A stretch of DNA of 18,356 nucleotides from CAZWRK01 sp964635875 (GTDB lineage Bacteria > Pseudomonadota > Gammaproteobacteria > Burkholderiales > Aquaspirillaceae). Location of the stretch: positions 1 through 18,356 of the forward strand of contig CAZWRK010000084.1 in the NCBI GenBank assembly GCA_964635875.1. The letters run 5' to 3'. Positions 1-5,696 of this stretch are shown piece after piece. The number at the start of each line of letters is the position of its first letter. Positions within the stretch are counted from its first letter, which is position 1. The notes under the pieces were generated by a model that was given only the letters and a program-made list of their open reading frames with translations, was not told the origin of the DNA and ran no database searches. The translations under genes and the position numbers were made by a program.

Positions 1-1
1 C

Positions 2-86
2 GGCGACGGCTACGGCGACGGCGACGGCTACGGCTACGGCTACGGCGACGGCTACAGCTACGGCTACGGCTACGGCTACGGCGACG
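2..86 (+). repeat. Hexanucleotide repeat tract (GGCGAC / GGCTAC)
   Basis: Tandem 6-bp units GGCGAC and GGCTAC alternate in irregular order, with one variant AGCTAC, and continue beyond the left edge. Each unit encodes Gly-Asp or Gly-Tyr. Such in-frame hexamer arrays can gain or lose units by slippage without breaking the frame, so protein length may vary between relatives. Confidence 0.85.
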
Positions 87-112
87 TCATCGGCCTGGCG
101 GAGGCCGCGTGA
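2..112 (+). CDS. C-terminal end of a Gly/Asp/Tyr-repeat protein (partial)
   Basis: The open frame enters from the left edge and stops at TGA 110-112. The visible 36 residues are almost entirely alternating Gly-Asp and Gly-Tyr (one Ser-Tyr), followed by a short non-repetitive tail, DVIGLAEAA. The frame is supported by the clean repeat and by the next small gene starting in a GTGA overlap with this stop, preceded by GGAGG at 100-104. Low-complexity GDGYG proteins occur in phage genomes without a known role. It could be a structural or surface protein, but the missing N-terminus prevents assignment. Confidence 0.6.
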   Translation, partial: GDGYGDGDGYGYGYGDGYSYGYGYGYGDVIGLAEAA

Positions 113-192
113 ACACCGGGTACGCCGGCGACGCAACCACCGAGGTCACCCGGTGGTCGCTCGTCGTCGGCGTACCCCGGAGCGGCGAATGA
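109..192 (+). CDS. 27-aa coupled small ORF of unknown function
   Basis: GTG at 109 overlaps the stop of the upstream gene (GTGA), and GGAGG at 100-104 lies 4 nt before it. The frame ends at TGA 190-192, which overlaps the ATG of the next gene (ATGA). The product starts MNTGYAGDATTEV and shows no recognisable domain. Support comes from the double overlap architecture rather than the protein. It may be a leader peptide that carries ribosomes into the downstream gene instead of a functional protein. Confidence 0.45.
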   Translation: MNTGYAGDATTEVTRWSLVVGVPRSGE

Positions 193-494
193 GAGCCGAT
201 CTCGCCGTCCGCCTCGCCGCCGGCGCCGACGCCGTACTCCTGGCTTCGGAGGTCGCCGAGGTCTTCGTGCTCTCCGACCTCGATGCGTCGAAGCTCATGC
301 TCCGGACGCGGCCGCTCCGGGGCACGTCCGCCCGCGGCCAGCTCCGCTACCGCTATGGGGACCTGCTGCGCGCAGACACCGAGGCCCCGGCGATCGGGAG
401 CTCCACGCCGCCGGCGCCGGCGCCGTTCCGCGCCATCGCCGAGGTCACCCCCCGCCAGCCCGGCCTTCCCCGCCGCCGCGCCGCCACGGGCTAA
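189..494 (+). CDS. Small putative DNA-binding (excisionase-like) protein upstream of the integrase
   Basis: 101 aa from ATG 189, which has GGAG at 179-182 six nt upstream and overlaps the preceding stop. Residues about 15-60 have the layout of a short excisionase/MerR-type winged helix: a hydrophobic helix with LLASEVAEVFVLSD, then an Arg-rich stretch and YRYGDLLRAD at the usual 'wing plus last helix' position. The C-terminal 35 residues are Pro/Ala-rich and probably disordered. It lies 25 bp upstream of the integrase on the same strand, the place of many xis genes. Function is inferred from context and a loose pattern. It could equally be a small regulator of int. Confidence 0.45.
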   Translation: MRADLAVRLAAGADAVLLASEVAEVFVLSDLDASKLMLRTRPLRGTSARGQLRYRYGDLLRADTEAPAIGSSTPPAPAPFRAIAEVTPRQPGLPRRRAATG

Positions 495-519
495 GCCGCT
501 CCACGGACACAGGACCACC

Positions 520-1731
520 ATGGCGAAGAAGAAGGCCCTTCCCGTGAAGACCCTGGGCTCCTACACCGTGCGGGCGATGGACGAGGAGGACGACCAGGGG
601 AAGCGCCGCTGGCGCCTGGAGTGGTACCCGGCCGGGGAGAAGGGGCAGCAGCGCACCCGGTCCATCGGACGCCACCTCGAGCGCGACGTGGAGCACGAGG
701 CCCACATCGCCATCGCCGGCCTCGGGCGCGGCGACGCCCGGGTGACCGTGGTGGCCACGACCTGGGGGCAGCTCCTTGGCGCAGCCCTCGCCGACTGGCG
801 GAAGGAGAGCGAGGCCACGGGGCGACCGACGCGGCGGACGATCGCCGACTACGAGAAGGTCGTCGCCGGCCTCCTCTTCTACGTGCAGGCCTGGCCGTGT
901 CCCGAGGGGGCCCGGGCCCTCGCGGCCCAAGCCCGTGAGCTCCGTGACGCCCTACTTCGCCGCCCAGGCTCCGACGAGGACGTCGGCCTCGCGCCCTCCA
1001 CCACCCGGCTCTACCTGGCCGTTGCCGCCGCGGCGTGGTCCTGGGGGGTCCGGGAGGAGATGGTGGCACCGCTGCCGTGGCAGGCGCCGAGCCTCCGCGT
1101 CGAGCGCCCCGTCCGCCACGTGCCCACCCTCGACGAGGGGGTGAAGGTGCTCCGCCAGCTCGAGGCGCGCTTCGGCGCCGACGCCTGGCAGGTGGCCGCG
1201 TACGTGCTCCACTGGGCGACGTCGCCGCGCATCGGCGAGCTCGCGCACCTGGAGCTCGGCGACTGGCACCCCGACCGCGGCATCGTGGTCTACGGCTCCC
1301 ACGAGGGCGCCGCAAAGACCGGGCGCCGAGAGGTCGTCGTCGACCCGGGGACCGTCGCCGTGGTCGAGGCCTACCTCGAGGCCCGGCGCGCCGCTGGAGA
1401 GACCCTGGCGCCGACGGACCACGTCTGGCCGATGACGCCCTCGTCCATCACCAGCGGGTGGTGGGCGCGGGTCGTGTACCCCGCGATGGACGCGGCGAAG
1501 GTCTCCAGGTGGGCAGCCCACACGGTGCGCTTCGCCGCCGCGGACGCCTTCGCCGCCGCCGGCGTCGACGAGCATTCCGCCAGCGCCCAGCTCGGCAACA
1601 GCGAGGCGGTCCGGCGCGCCCACTACCGATCCGCCCTGGAGCCCGCGCGCCGCGTCGCCGTCCAGGCCCGCTCCATCGCCCCCCAGCCGACGGACGCCGT
1701 CCTGGCCTTCCGACGGCCTGGGGAACCCTGA
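520..1731 (+). CDS. int: Tyrosine recombinase / phage integrase
   Basis: 403 aa. It would cut and rejoin DNA through a 3'-phosphotyrosine link to integrate or excise the phage. ATG 520 was chosen because AGGA at 511-514 precedes it and MAKKKALPVKTLGSYTV is a typical integrase start; a longer upstream frame overlaps the previous gene. Residues about 20-60 look like an arm-binding domain and about 80-190 like the helical core-binding domain. The catalytic domain shows Arg237 in SPRIGELAHLELGDW, Lys266 in GAAKTGRR, His334 and Arg337 in HTVRF, and nucleophile Tyr369 in AHYRSA. The usual His/Trp in the LGH box is Asn360 (QLGNSE), which is unusual. The stop codon falls in the first copy of a repeated motif in the possible attP region downstream. 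Confidence 0.93.
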   Translation: MAKKKALPVKTLGSYTVRAMDEEDDQGKRRWRLEWYPAGEKGQQRTRSIGRHLERDVEHEAHIAIAGLGRGDARVTVVATTWGQLLGAALADWRKESEATGRPTRRTIADYEKVVAGLLFYVQAWPCPEGARALAAQARELRDALLRRPGSDEDVGLAPSTTRLYLAVAAAAWSWGVREEMVAPLPWQAPSLRVERPVRHVPTLDEGVKVLRQLEARFGADAWQVAAYVLHWATSPRIGELAHLELGDWHPDRGIVVYGSHEGAAKTGRREVVVDPGTVAVVEAYLEARRAAGETLAPTDHVWPMTPSSITSGWWARVVYPAMDAAKVSRWAAHTVRFAAADAFAAAGVDEHSASAQLGNSEAVRRAHYRSALEPARRVAVQARSIAPQPTDAVLAFRRPGEP

Positions 1732-1814
1732 CGCTCACCCTGACGTCGCGCCCCCAAACGGCGACACCATCGGCCTGTGCGCGTGCCTACTCGGTGTAAC
1801 CGAGACGCCTCTAC

Positions 1815-1835
1815 GATCACGTCAGAATCGTGATC
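1815..1835 (+). other. 7-7-7 inverted repeat: candidate attP core or operator
   Basis: Perfect arms GATCACG (1815-1821) and CGTGATC (1829-1835) flank a 7-nt spacer, TCAGAAT. Tyrosine-integrase core sites are inverted arms around a 6-8 nt overlap region, so the geometry fits. It sits about 85 bp past the integrase stop, between the left and right groups of CCCTGACG motifs. A dimeric repressor operator of about 21 bp would look similar. Without the host junctions the two cannot be separated. Confidence 0.45.
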
Positions 1836-1846
1836 CTGGATCCGCC

Positions 1847-1865
1847 GCCCTGACCCCGTCAGGGC
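1847..1865 (+). terminator. Hairpin with 8-bp stem downstream of int
   Basis: GCCCTGAC and GTCAGGGC form a perfect 8-bp stem with a CCC loop. There is no following T tract, so it is not a canonical intrinsic terminator, although high-GC genomes often lack one. The stem is also two opposed CCCTGACG-type motifs, so it may be a protein-binding pair of arm sites instead of, or as well as, an RNA hairpin. Confidence 0.35.
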
Positions 1866-1973
1866 TGAGACCCCCATGGAGCCTGACGCGCCCTGACGCC
1901 GGCATCGGACAAACGCGGCGTCAGTCCCGACGACCCGGCCCACTGAAAGTGATTGAAATCTTCATCGCGGCCC

Positions 1974-2002
1974 TTGTCGCCGGGCCGCATTGAATATATG
2001 AT
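1974..2002 (+). promoter_or_regulatory. Sigma70-like promoter for the two early genes
   Basis: TTGTCG (1974-1979) and TATGAT (1997-2002) are separated by exactly 17 nt. The -10 differs from consensus at one base, and the surrounding 1945-2010 stretch is clearly more AT-rich than the rest of the window. Initiation would be near 2009, about 45 nt before the ATG at 2053. Confidence 0.65.
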
Positions 2003-2052
2003 GTCTTCACCGCGGCGAGAGAAGAACCAACCGCCCGGAACCTGGAGACCTC

Positions 2053-2313
2053 ATGAGCGCCGCCACCGACACCACCATCGCCACCCTCTCCGACCTCGAC
2101 TTCGTGCGCGCCTTCGCATCACTCCCTCGCGAGGCGCTCAAGAGCGCGGTCGCGATGTCTGACGACGACGAAGGCCTGGCCTTGCCGGCGGTTCGCCAGA
2201 CCGTCAAGTACGGCGCGCTCGGCAGCCGCCGCCACGGGGTGCAGGTCCACCTCAGCGCCGATCGAGACGGCTGGCGCTCCGGGCGCACCCTCTGGCTTGC
2301 TTTCCCGGTTTGA
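2053..2313 (+). CDS. 86-aa early protein of unknown function
   Basis: ATG 2053 follows GGAGA at about 2043-2047 and lies downstream of the promoter at 1974-2002, so it should be the first gene of a short early transcript. The protein is soluble-looking with no membrane segment. The N-terminal half is helical (SDLDFVRAFASLPREALKSAV). The C-terminal half alternates hydrophobic and polar residues and ends WLAFPV, suggesting a small alpha/beta fold. No family was recognised. The next gene starts 3 nt after the stop, so the two are probably co-translated. Confidence 0.7.
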   Translation: MSAATDTTIATLSDLDFVRAFASLPREALKSAVAMSDDDEGLALPAVRQTVKYGALGSRRHGVQVHLSADRDGWRSGRTLWLAFPV

Positions 2314-2316
2314 GCC

Positions 2317-2637
2317 ATGTCCAACCAGAGCGACGCCTGGACGGACCACGAGGACGCAGTCGTCCAGGTCGGATGGAAAGCCGGCCTCACCGACGAGGCC
2401 ATCGCCGCCCAGCTTCGGGGCAGGACAGCAGGGGCCGTCCGCCGCCGCCGGCAGGCGATGCGCTGGGTGCTCGACCCGGCACCGGTGGTCGACCGAGACC
2501 GCCTCCGCGAGCTCCACGCCGAGGGGCGCTCGACGGCGGAAATTGCCGAGGCCCTCGGTGCCACCCTACGCACCGTGCAGCAGCTCCGCTGGGGCATGGG
2601 TCTGCCGGCCCGCCGCGGGCGGCCGCCGAGGGGCTGA
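2317..2637 (+). CDS. Tandem helix-turn-helix protein (SANT/GcrA-like)
   Basis: 106 aa, starting 3 nt after the previous stop. Two helix-turn-helix-like units are visible. Residues about 8-48 read WTDHEDAVVQVGWKAGLTDE followed by IAAQLRGRTAGAVRRRR, close to the Myb/SANT and GcrA pattern. Residues about 58-102 contain LRELHAEGRSTAEIAEALGA followed by TVQQLRWGMGLPARRG, again with a GcrA-like GLP ending. The tail is Arg-rich. A DNA-binding regulator of phage genes is likely; which promoters it acts on is unknown. It converges with the late operon, whose last stop is 3 nt away. Confidence 0.7.
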   Translation: MSNQSDAWTDHEDAVVQVGWKAGLTDEAIAAQLRGRTAGAVRRRRQAMRWVLDPAPVVDRDRLRELHAEGRSTAEIAEALGATLRTVQQLRWGMGLPARRGRPPRG

Positions 2638-2660
2638 CGGTCAGACCCGCGGCGGCCACC
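2618..2660. terminator. Symmetric hairpin at the convergent junction, candidate bidirectional terminator
   Basis: Centred on 2639, the strand folds as CTGA/TCAG around a short loop, a mismatch (2633/2645), GGG/CCC, a mismatch (2629/2649), a perfect 8-bp GC-only stem (2621-2628 with 2650-2657), then a further mismatch and 2 bp. Both convergent stop codons (TGA 2635-2637 and TCA 2641-2643) lie inside it. Position and symmetry suit termination from both directions. There is no U tract on either side, so efficiency is uncertain. Confidence 0.6.
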
Positions 2661-2940
2661 GCCACTGGCCGACGCCCTCGCCCTGGAGGATCGAGGTCAG
2701 CCAGACCGGCCCAGCTTCCGGGTCGCGCTTGTTGGTCACGAGGTACTCGAGGCCGACGTCGTTGGACCCGTCCGCGAGGACCTGGACGTTGATGGCGCTC
2801 TCCGGGGTGTCACCCCAGGTTCGGACGACGATGGCGGGGCGCACGTGCTCCCGCTCGTCGGTGGCGTGGCCGGGGCGTGTGTCGCGCCCGAGGTTGACGT
2901 GGACGATGCGGCCGACAGAGGCCGCGGGACCGAGGGACAT
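2641..2940 (-). CDS. 99-aa conserved-type phage protein of unknown function, last late gene
   Basis: ATG at 2940 is preceded by a strong AAGGAG six nt upstream. The protein begins with GRIVHVNLG, continues through VRPAIVVRTWGDTPESAINV and QVLADGSNDV, and ends with WLTSILQGEGVGQWRWPPRV. It resembles, from memory of the pattern, small SH3-like beta proteins (GRIVHY...R.AIVV...) common near the lysis genes of phages of high-GC hosts; their role is unknown. No signal peptide or membrane segment. It is the final gene of the late block, separated from the endolysin by 48 nt. Confidence 0.75.
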   Translation of the reverse strand: MSLGPAASVGRIVHVNLGRDTRPGHATDEREHVRPAIVVRTWGDTPESAINVQVLADGSNDVGLEYLVTNKRDPEAGPVWLTSILQGEGVGQWRWPPRV

Positions 2941-2988
2941 GTGGATCTCCTTGTCCGCGCTGGAGGGCCGGCGGACGCGGCCAGATGG

Positions 2989-3639
2989 TCACGCCGCCCG
3001 GCGCGCGGCCTCGGCGGCGAGGTAGGACGTGACGCCGGCCGCCAGGCGGTCCGCGACGCGGAGCAGGCCCTCGTCGGTCCAGAGCGCGGCGTGCGCCCGG
3101 CTGTCGAGGAACCCGAGCTCGACGAGGACGCCGGGGGCGCGCTGGGCCTCCCAGAGCCCGGAGATGCACACCCAGCCGCGGGTCCACCACTCCCAGCTGC
3201 CGGCGACGGGCCTCCGGTGGGCGCGGGAGGCCTCGCTGGCGGACGGGTACAGTTCGTCCGTGCGGAACGCTCGCACCTCCGGCAGATCCTCGAGGCTGTC
3301 GCCGATGGCCGCGGCGGCCCGCCGGCCGGCCTGGCTGCGGAAGTCCGGGCGCACGAGCACGTAGTCCCCGCCGCCGATGTTCGCGTGCACCGAGCAGTAG
3401 AGGCCGGGGCCCGGGCGAGCGTCCAGCCAGGCCACCGCGGTATCGTGCTCGCGGGCGTAGCCCGGGCCGTCGTGCACGAGGACCTCGGCGCCGGCGGCGC
3501 GGAGGATGGGCTCGCCGAGCTCGCAGACGCGGCCAGTCAGGGCGCGCTCCTGGAGCGTTCCGTGGACAGCGCCCGGGTCCCAGGTGCGCCCAGGCTCGCG
3601 GTCGCCGTGGCCGGGGCAGAGGACGACGGATCCGATCAC
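2989..3639 (-). CDS. N-acetylmuramoyl-L-alanine amidase (Amidase_3), endolysin
   Basis: 216 aa. Zinc amidase expected to cut the bond between N-acetylmuramic acid and L-alanine in peptidoglycan for host lysis. Seen: VVLCPGHGD with His11, LQER with Glu31, CSVHAN with His85 as the three zinc ligands, and VLVELGFLDS with Glu174 as the catalytic Glu. One catalytic domain fills the protein, with no separate wall-binding domain and no signal peptide, so release would need a holin. GTG 3639 was chosen over a longer frame because GGAGG precedes it, it overlaps the upstream stop as GTGA, and the family's first strand begins right after it. Its place beside the holin-like gene supports a lysis role. 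Confidence 0.9.
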   Translation of the reverse strand: MIGSVVLCPGHGDREPGRTWDPGAVHGTLQERALTGRVCELGEPILRAAGAEVLVHDGPGYAREHDTAVAWLDARPGPGLYCSVHANIGGGDYVLVRPDFRSQAGRRAAAAIGDSLEDLPEVRAFRTDELYPSASEASRAHRRPVAGSWEWWTRGWVCISGLWEAQRAPGVLVELGFLDSRAHAALWTDEGLLRVADRLAAGVTSYLAAEAARRAA

Positions 3640-4040
3640 GGAGCCTCCGGGGGAGTCGAGGCCGCAGCTGCCGGGGTACCGAGCTGCGACGGGTAGGTGG
3701 GTTGGGAGGGCTGCGGGGGCGCCCGCCCGGTGAGGTGCTCGTAGAGCGCGCCACCGAGCTGGGTCAGCAGCCAGAAGACACCGAGGACCATCCCAGACTG
3801 GACTGAGGCCGGCAGGCGCCCCAGCGTCGCGGACAGCCACCCCGACAAGCCCGGGCCGCGCTCGCCCCCGCGGCCCAGGACGCGGAGCAGCTCTCGGTGC
3901 CGGCCCTGGGCGCTCGTCTCCTGGTGGCGCACGCCATGGGCGTACACCTCCGCCATGTAGGCGTCGGCCTCCGATAGCCCCGGCGGCCGTGGAGGCGGGT
4001 CGTAGAGCGAAGGCTCGTCGAGCTCAGGACGGGGTGGCAT
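3636..4040 (-). CDS. One-TM membrane protein, holin candidate
   Basis: 134 aa from ATG 4040, with GGAGGAG just upstream. An N-terminal Pro-rich segment is followed by a charged helical region (about 22-60). One hydrophobic segment (about 80-100, VQSGMVLGVFWLLTQLGGAL) comes next, then a Pro/Gln/Ala-rich tail. Its stop overlaps the endolysin GTG start. Small membrane proteins directly before an endolysin are often holins, but a single TM with a Pro-rich tail is not diagnostic and could also be a spanin-like or other lysis accessory. Membrane location is well supported; the holin role is inferred from position. Confidence 0.6.
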   Translation of the reverse strand: MPPRPELDEPSLYDPPPRPPGLSEADAYMAEVYAHGVRHQETSAQGRHRELLRVLGRGGERGPGLSGWLSATLGRLPASVQSGMVLGVFWLLTQLGGALYEHLTGRAPPQPSQPTYPSQLGTPAAAASTPPEAP

Positions 4041-4287
4041 CGGACTCCTCCGGGAAATCGGGCAGCTCCAGACCGAGCGCCGCCGCGAGCTGAGCCGCGG
4101 CACCGACTGGGCCGTCCGCCGTCGGGACGTGCCAGCCGTCCTGGTCGTAGACGAGGACTCCGGTCGGGGCGCCGTACCAGGCGCCGTCCACGCACCCGAC
4201 CTCGCCGATCGGAGCGCGCTCGTAGTCGTCGATCGGGTGGTCCTCGGCAAGGAGGTCCCAGCGGGCACCAGCCGCGCGCCACGTCAA
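4024..4287 (-). CDS. 87-aa protein of unknown function, TTG start
   Basis: No ATG or GTG suits this frame. TTG at 4287 overlaps the tail-fibre stop (TTGA) and has GGGAG six nt upstream. The product starts MTWRAAGARWDLLAEDHPID, has a Tyr/Trp/Gly-rich beta-like centre (GAWYGAPTGVLVYDQDGWHVP) and an acidic, Ala-rich helical end. Its last 17 nt overlap the holin-like gene. The position right after the tail fibre would suit a small fibre-assembly or tip protein, but the sequence does not show it. Confidence 0.6.
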   Translation of the reverse strand: MTWRAAGARWDLLAEDHPIDDYERAPIGEVGCVDGAWYGAPTGVLVYDQDGWHVPTADGPVGAAAQLAAALGLELPDFPEESDATPS

Positions 4288-5696
4288 CCGATGCTCCCGA
4301 TCTGCGCCAGCAACACGAACTCCGTGAAGGTGAACTTCGACCCGGTCGTCGTGTTCGCCTGGGCGATGTGCAGGTCCGTGAGGTTGACAAGGTCCCACCG
4401 GAAGCCCCAGTAGTCCTGACCGACGGCGAAGTCCTCGCTGAACCGGTAGGTCCGGGGCCACCATCCTGACGCGGCGCCGGGCGACCCAGACGGCGCGGTC
4501 GACCGCAGGCCGGCCCCCACGCGTCGCGAGGAGCCCTCCCACAGCACCCCGAGCCACCCGGCGGCGGTGGCGCTCGACGTCGTCGAGGACTCAGTCCGCG
4601 AGCCCGACCCGTCACGCGCCTTGATGGACACGGTCGTCGTCGCCCCGTTGTCGTCCATGCCAATCCGCGGAGTGCCGCTAAGCGCCGATCCTGCGAGCGC
4701 CACGATCACGCCCGGTGACGACCCCCCGACCGATGTGGTCTTGCTGCACTTCGTCAAGACCCAGAACGTCCGCTCGGCGGTCAGGGGGCGCGACCACCCA
4801 TCGACGACGCCGGAGAGCGGTGTGCGCACCACCGCGCAGTCCGCCGTGCCGACGCTGAAGTAGGCGGACGAGCTCTTGGCCGTCGCCTGTAGCCCCGACG
4901 ACGCAACGACGCTCGACGACGCCGAGCTGATGTCCGTCCACGTCGAGCCGCCGATCGTCCACGGAGACGCACCTGCCGCGGTCGTGAGGTCGTAGGACGC
5001 GTGAACCCACTGCGCGAGGCCCCTGACGGCGGCCAGGCTCCACTTGTTCGCGACGGTGGGAGTCAGGATGTAGGCGCCTCGGGTCGCGATGAGCCCGGCC
5101 AGCGCGGCGCCCTCGATCTTGTCGCTCGCGTTGGGGGCGAGCTGGACGATGATCTCCGAGGTGCTCTCCACCGTGATCACGGTCGAGACCCCGATGGTGC
5201 AGCTGGACACGGCGGGCAGGGTGACGACGCAGGCGGCCGTGACCCGGAGGTGGCCGACGTCCGCCGTCATCGTCCCGTCGGCGCTCAGCGTCTGGGAGGC
5301 GGTGCGCGTCGTCACCGTGCCCGACCCGGTGCGCACGACAACGCCGGTGCTCGTGAGGGCGGCGTAGGCGGTGAGGTCGGCGTCAAGAGGCTGTAGCGCA
5401 GCATCGGCCGCCGCCCGCGCTACCGCCTCGGCGGCAAGGTCGGAGTCCAGCGCCAGGTCGGACAAGGCGACCCCGCTGTCCTCGATCGCCTTGCCGGTCC
5501 CGTCGCTGAACACCGCCAGGTGGCCGGTGGTGCTCGAGGTGTCGCCCGTGACGTCGCCGCCGCCGGCGGGCAGCGTGAGCGTGACCCGCTTGCCCGATCG
5601 GCTCCAGGTGCCACCGTCGATGATCAGCTCGTTGCCGACCTCGTAGGTGGCGTCGGTGCCGCGGATGATGCGCACGGGGTAGACGGTGGTGCCCAT
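4284..5696 (-). CDS. Phage tail fibre / receptor-binding candidate
   Basis: 470 aa. ATG 5696 shares one base with the hub stop (TGATG). Residues about 1-45 form a short beta N-terminus. Residues about 50-130 are the repetitive linker typical of tail fibres, with GDTSSTTGHLAVFSDGTGKA, IEDSGVALSD and LDADLTAYAALTSTG. About 135-225 is a beta-rich domain. About 230-470 is a Ser/Thr/Gly/Trp-rich region that looks like a jelly-roll or concanavalin-like C-terminus suited to receptor binding. No peptidase or lyase motif is seen. It follows tape measure, tip and hub genes, the normal place for a fibre. Receptor binding is inferred. Confidence 0.75.
   Translation of the reverse strand: MGTTVYPVRIIRGTDATYEVGNELIIDGGTWSRSGKRVTLTLPAGGGDVTGDTSSTTGHLAVFSDGTGKAIEDSGVALSDLALDSDLAAEAVARAAADAALQPLDADLTAYAALTSTGVVVRTGSGTVTTRTASQTLSADGTMTADVGHLRVTAACVVTLPAVSSCTIGVSTVITVESTSEIIVQLAPNASDKIEGAALAGLIATRGAYILTPTVANKWSLAAVRGLAQWVHASYDLTTAAGASPWTIGGSTWTDISSASSSVVASSGLQATAKSSSAYFSVGTADCAVVRTPLSGVVDGWSRPLTAERTFWVLTKCSKTTSVGGSSPGVIVALAGSALSGTPRIGMDDNGATTTVSIKARDGSGSRTESSTTSSATAAGWLGVLWEGSSRRVGAGLRSTAPSGSPGAASGWWPRTYRFSEDFAVGQDYWGFRWDLVNLTDLHIAQANTTTGSKFTFTEFVLLAQIGSIG

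Larger units (their letters stand above)
1726..1898 (+). repeat. Cluster of CCCTGACG motifs (candidate integrase arm sites)
   Basis: Exact CCCTGACG copies lie at 1726-1733, 1738-1745 and 1891-1898, with an exact inverted copy at 1857-1864. One-mismatch copies are at 1848-1855 and 1881-1888. The first copy contains the integrase stop codon. Several short iterated sites on both sides of an inverted repeat, immediately downstream of int, match the way lambda-type integrases use arm sites around a core site. They could instead bind a regulator of the early genes. Confidence 0.55.

Noticed and set aside
2..86. Hexamer array considered as a CRISPR or iteron origin
   Set aside because: Units are contiguous 6-mers without spacers and encode an in-frame Gly-Asp/Gly-Tyr protein, so coding repeat is the simpler reading.
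283..519. N-terminal extension of the integrase frame
   Set aside because: It overlaps the better-supported xis-like gene, is Arg/Pro/Ala noise, and a good start with a ribosome site exists at 520.
3640..3840. N-terminal extension of the amidase frame
   Set aside because: It overlaps the membrane-protein gene, has shadow-like composition, and the GTG at 3639 has an SD and begins exactly at the family's first strand.
4284..5696. Tail fibre as a diversity-generating retroelement target
   Set aside because: No reverse transcriptase, template repeat or variable-repeat pair is visible in the window.
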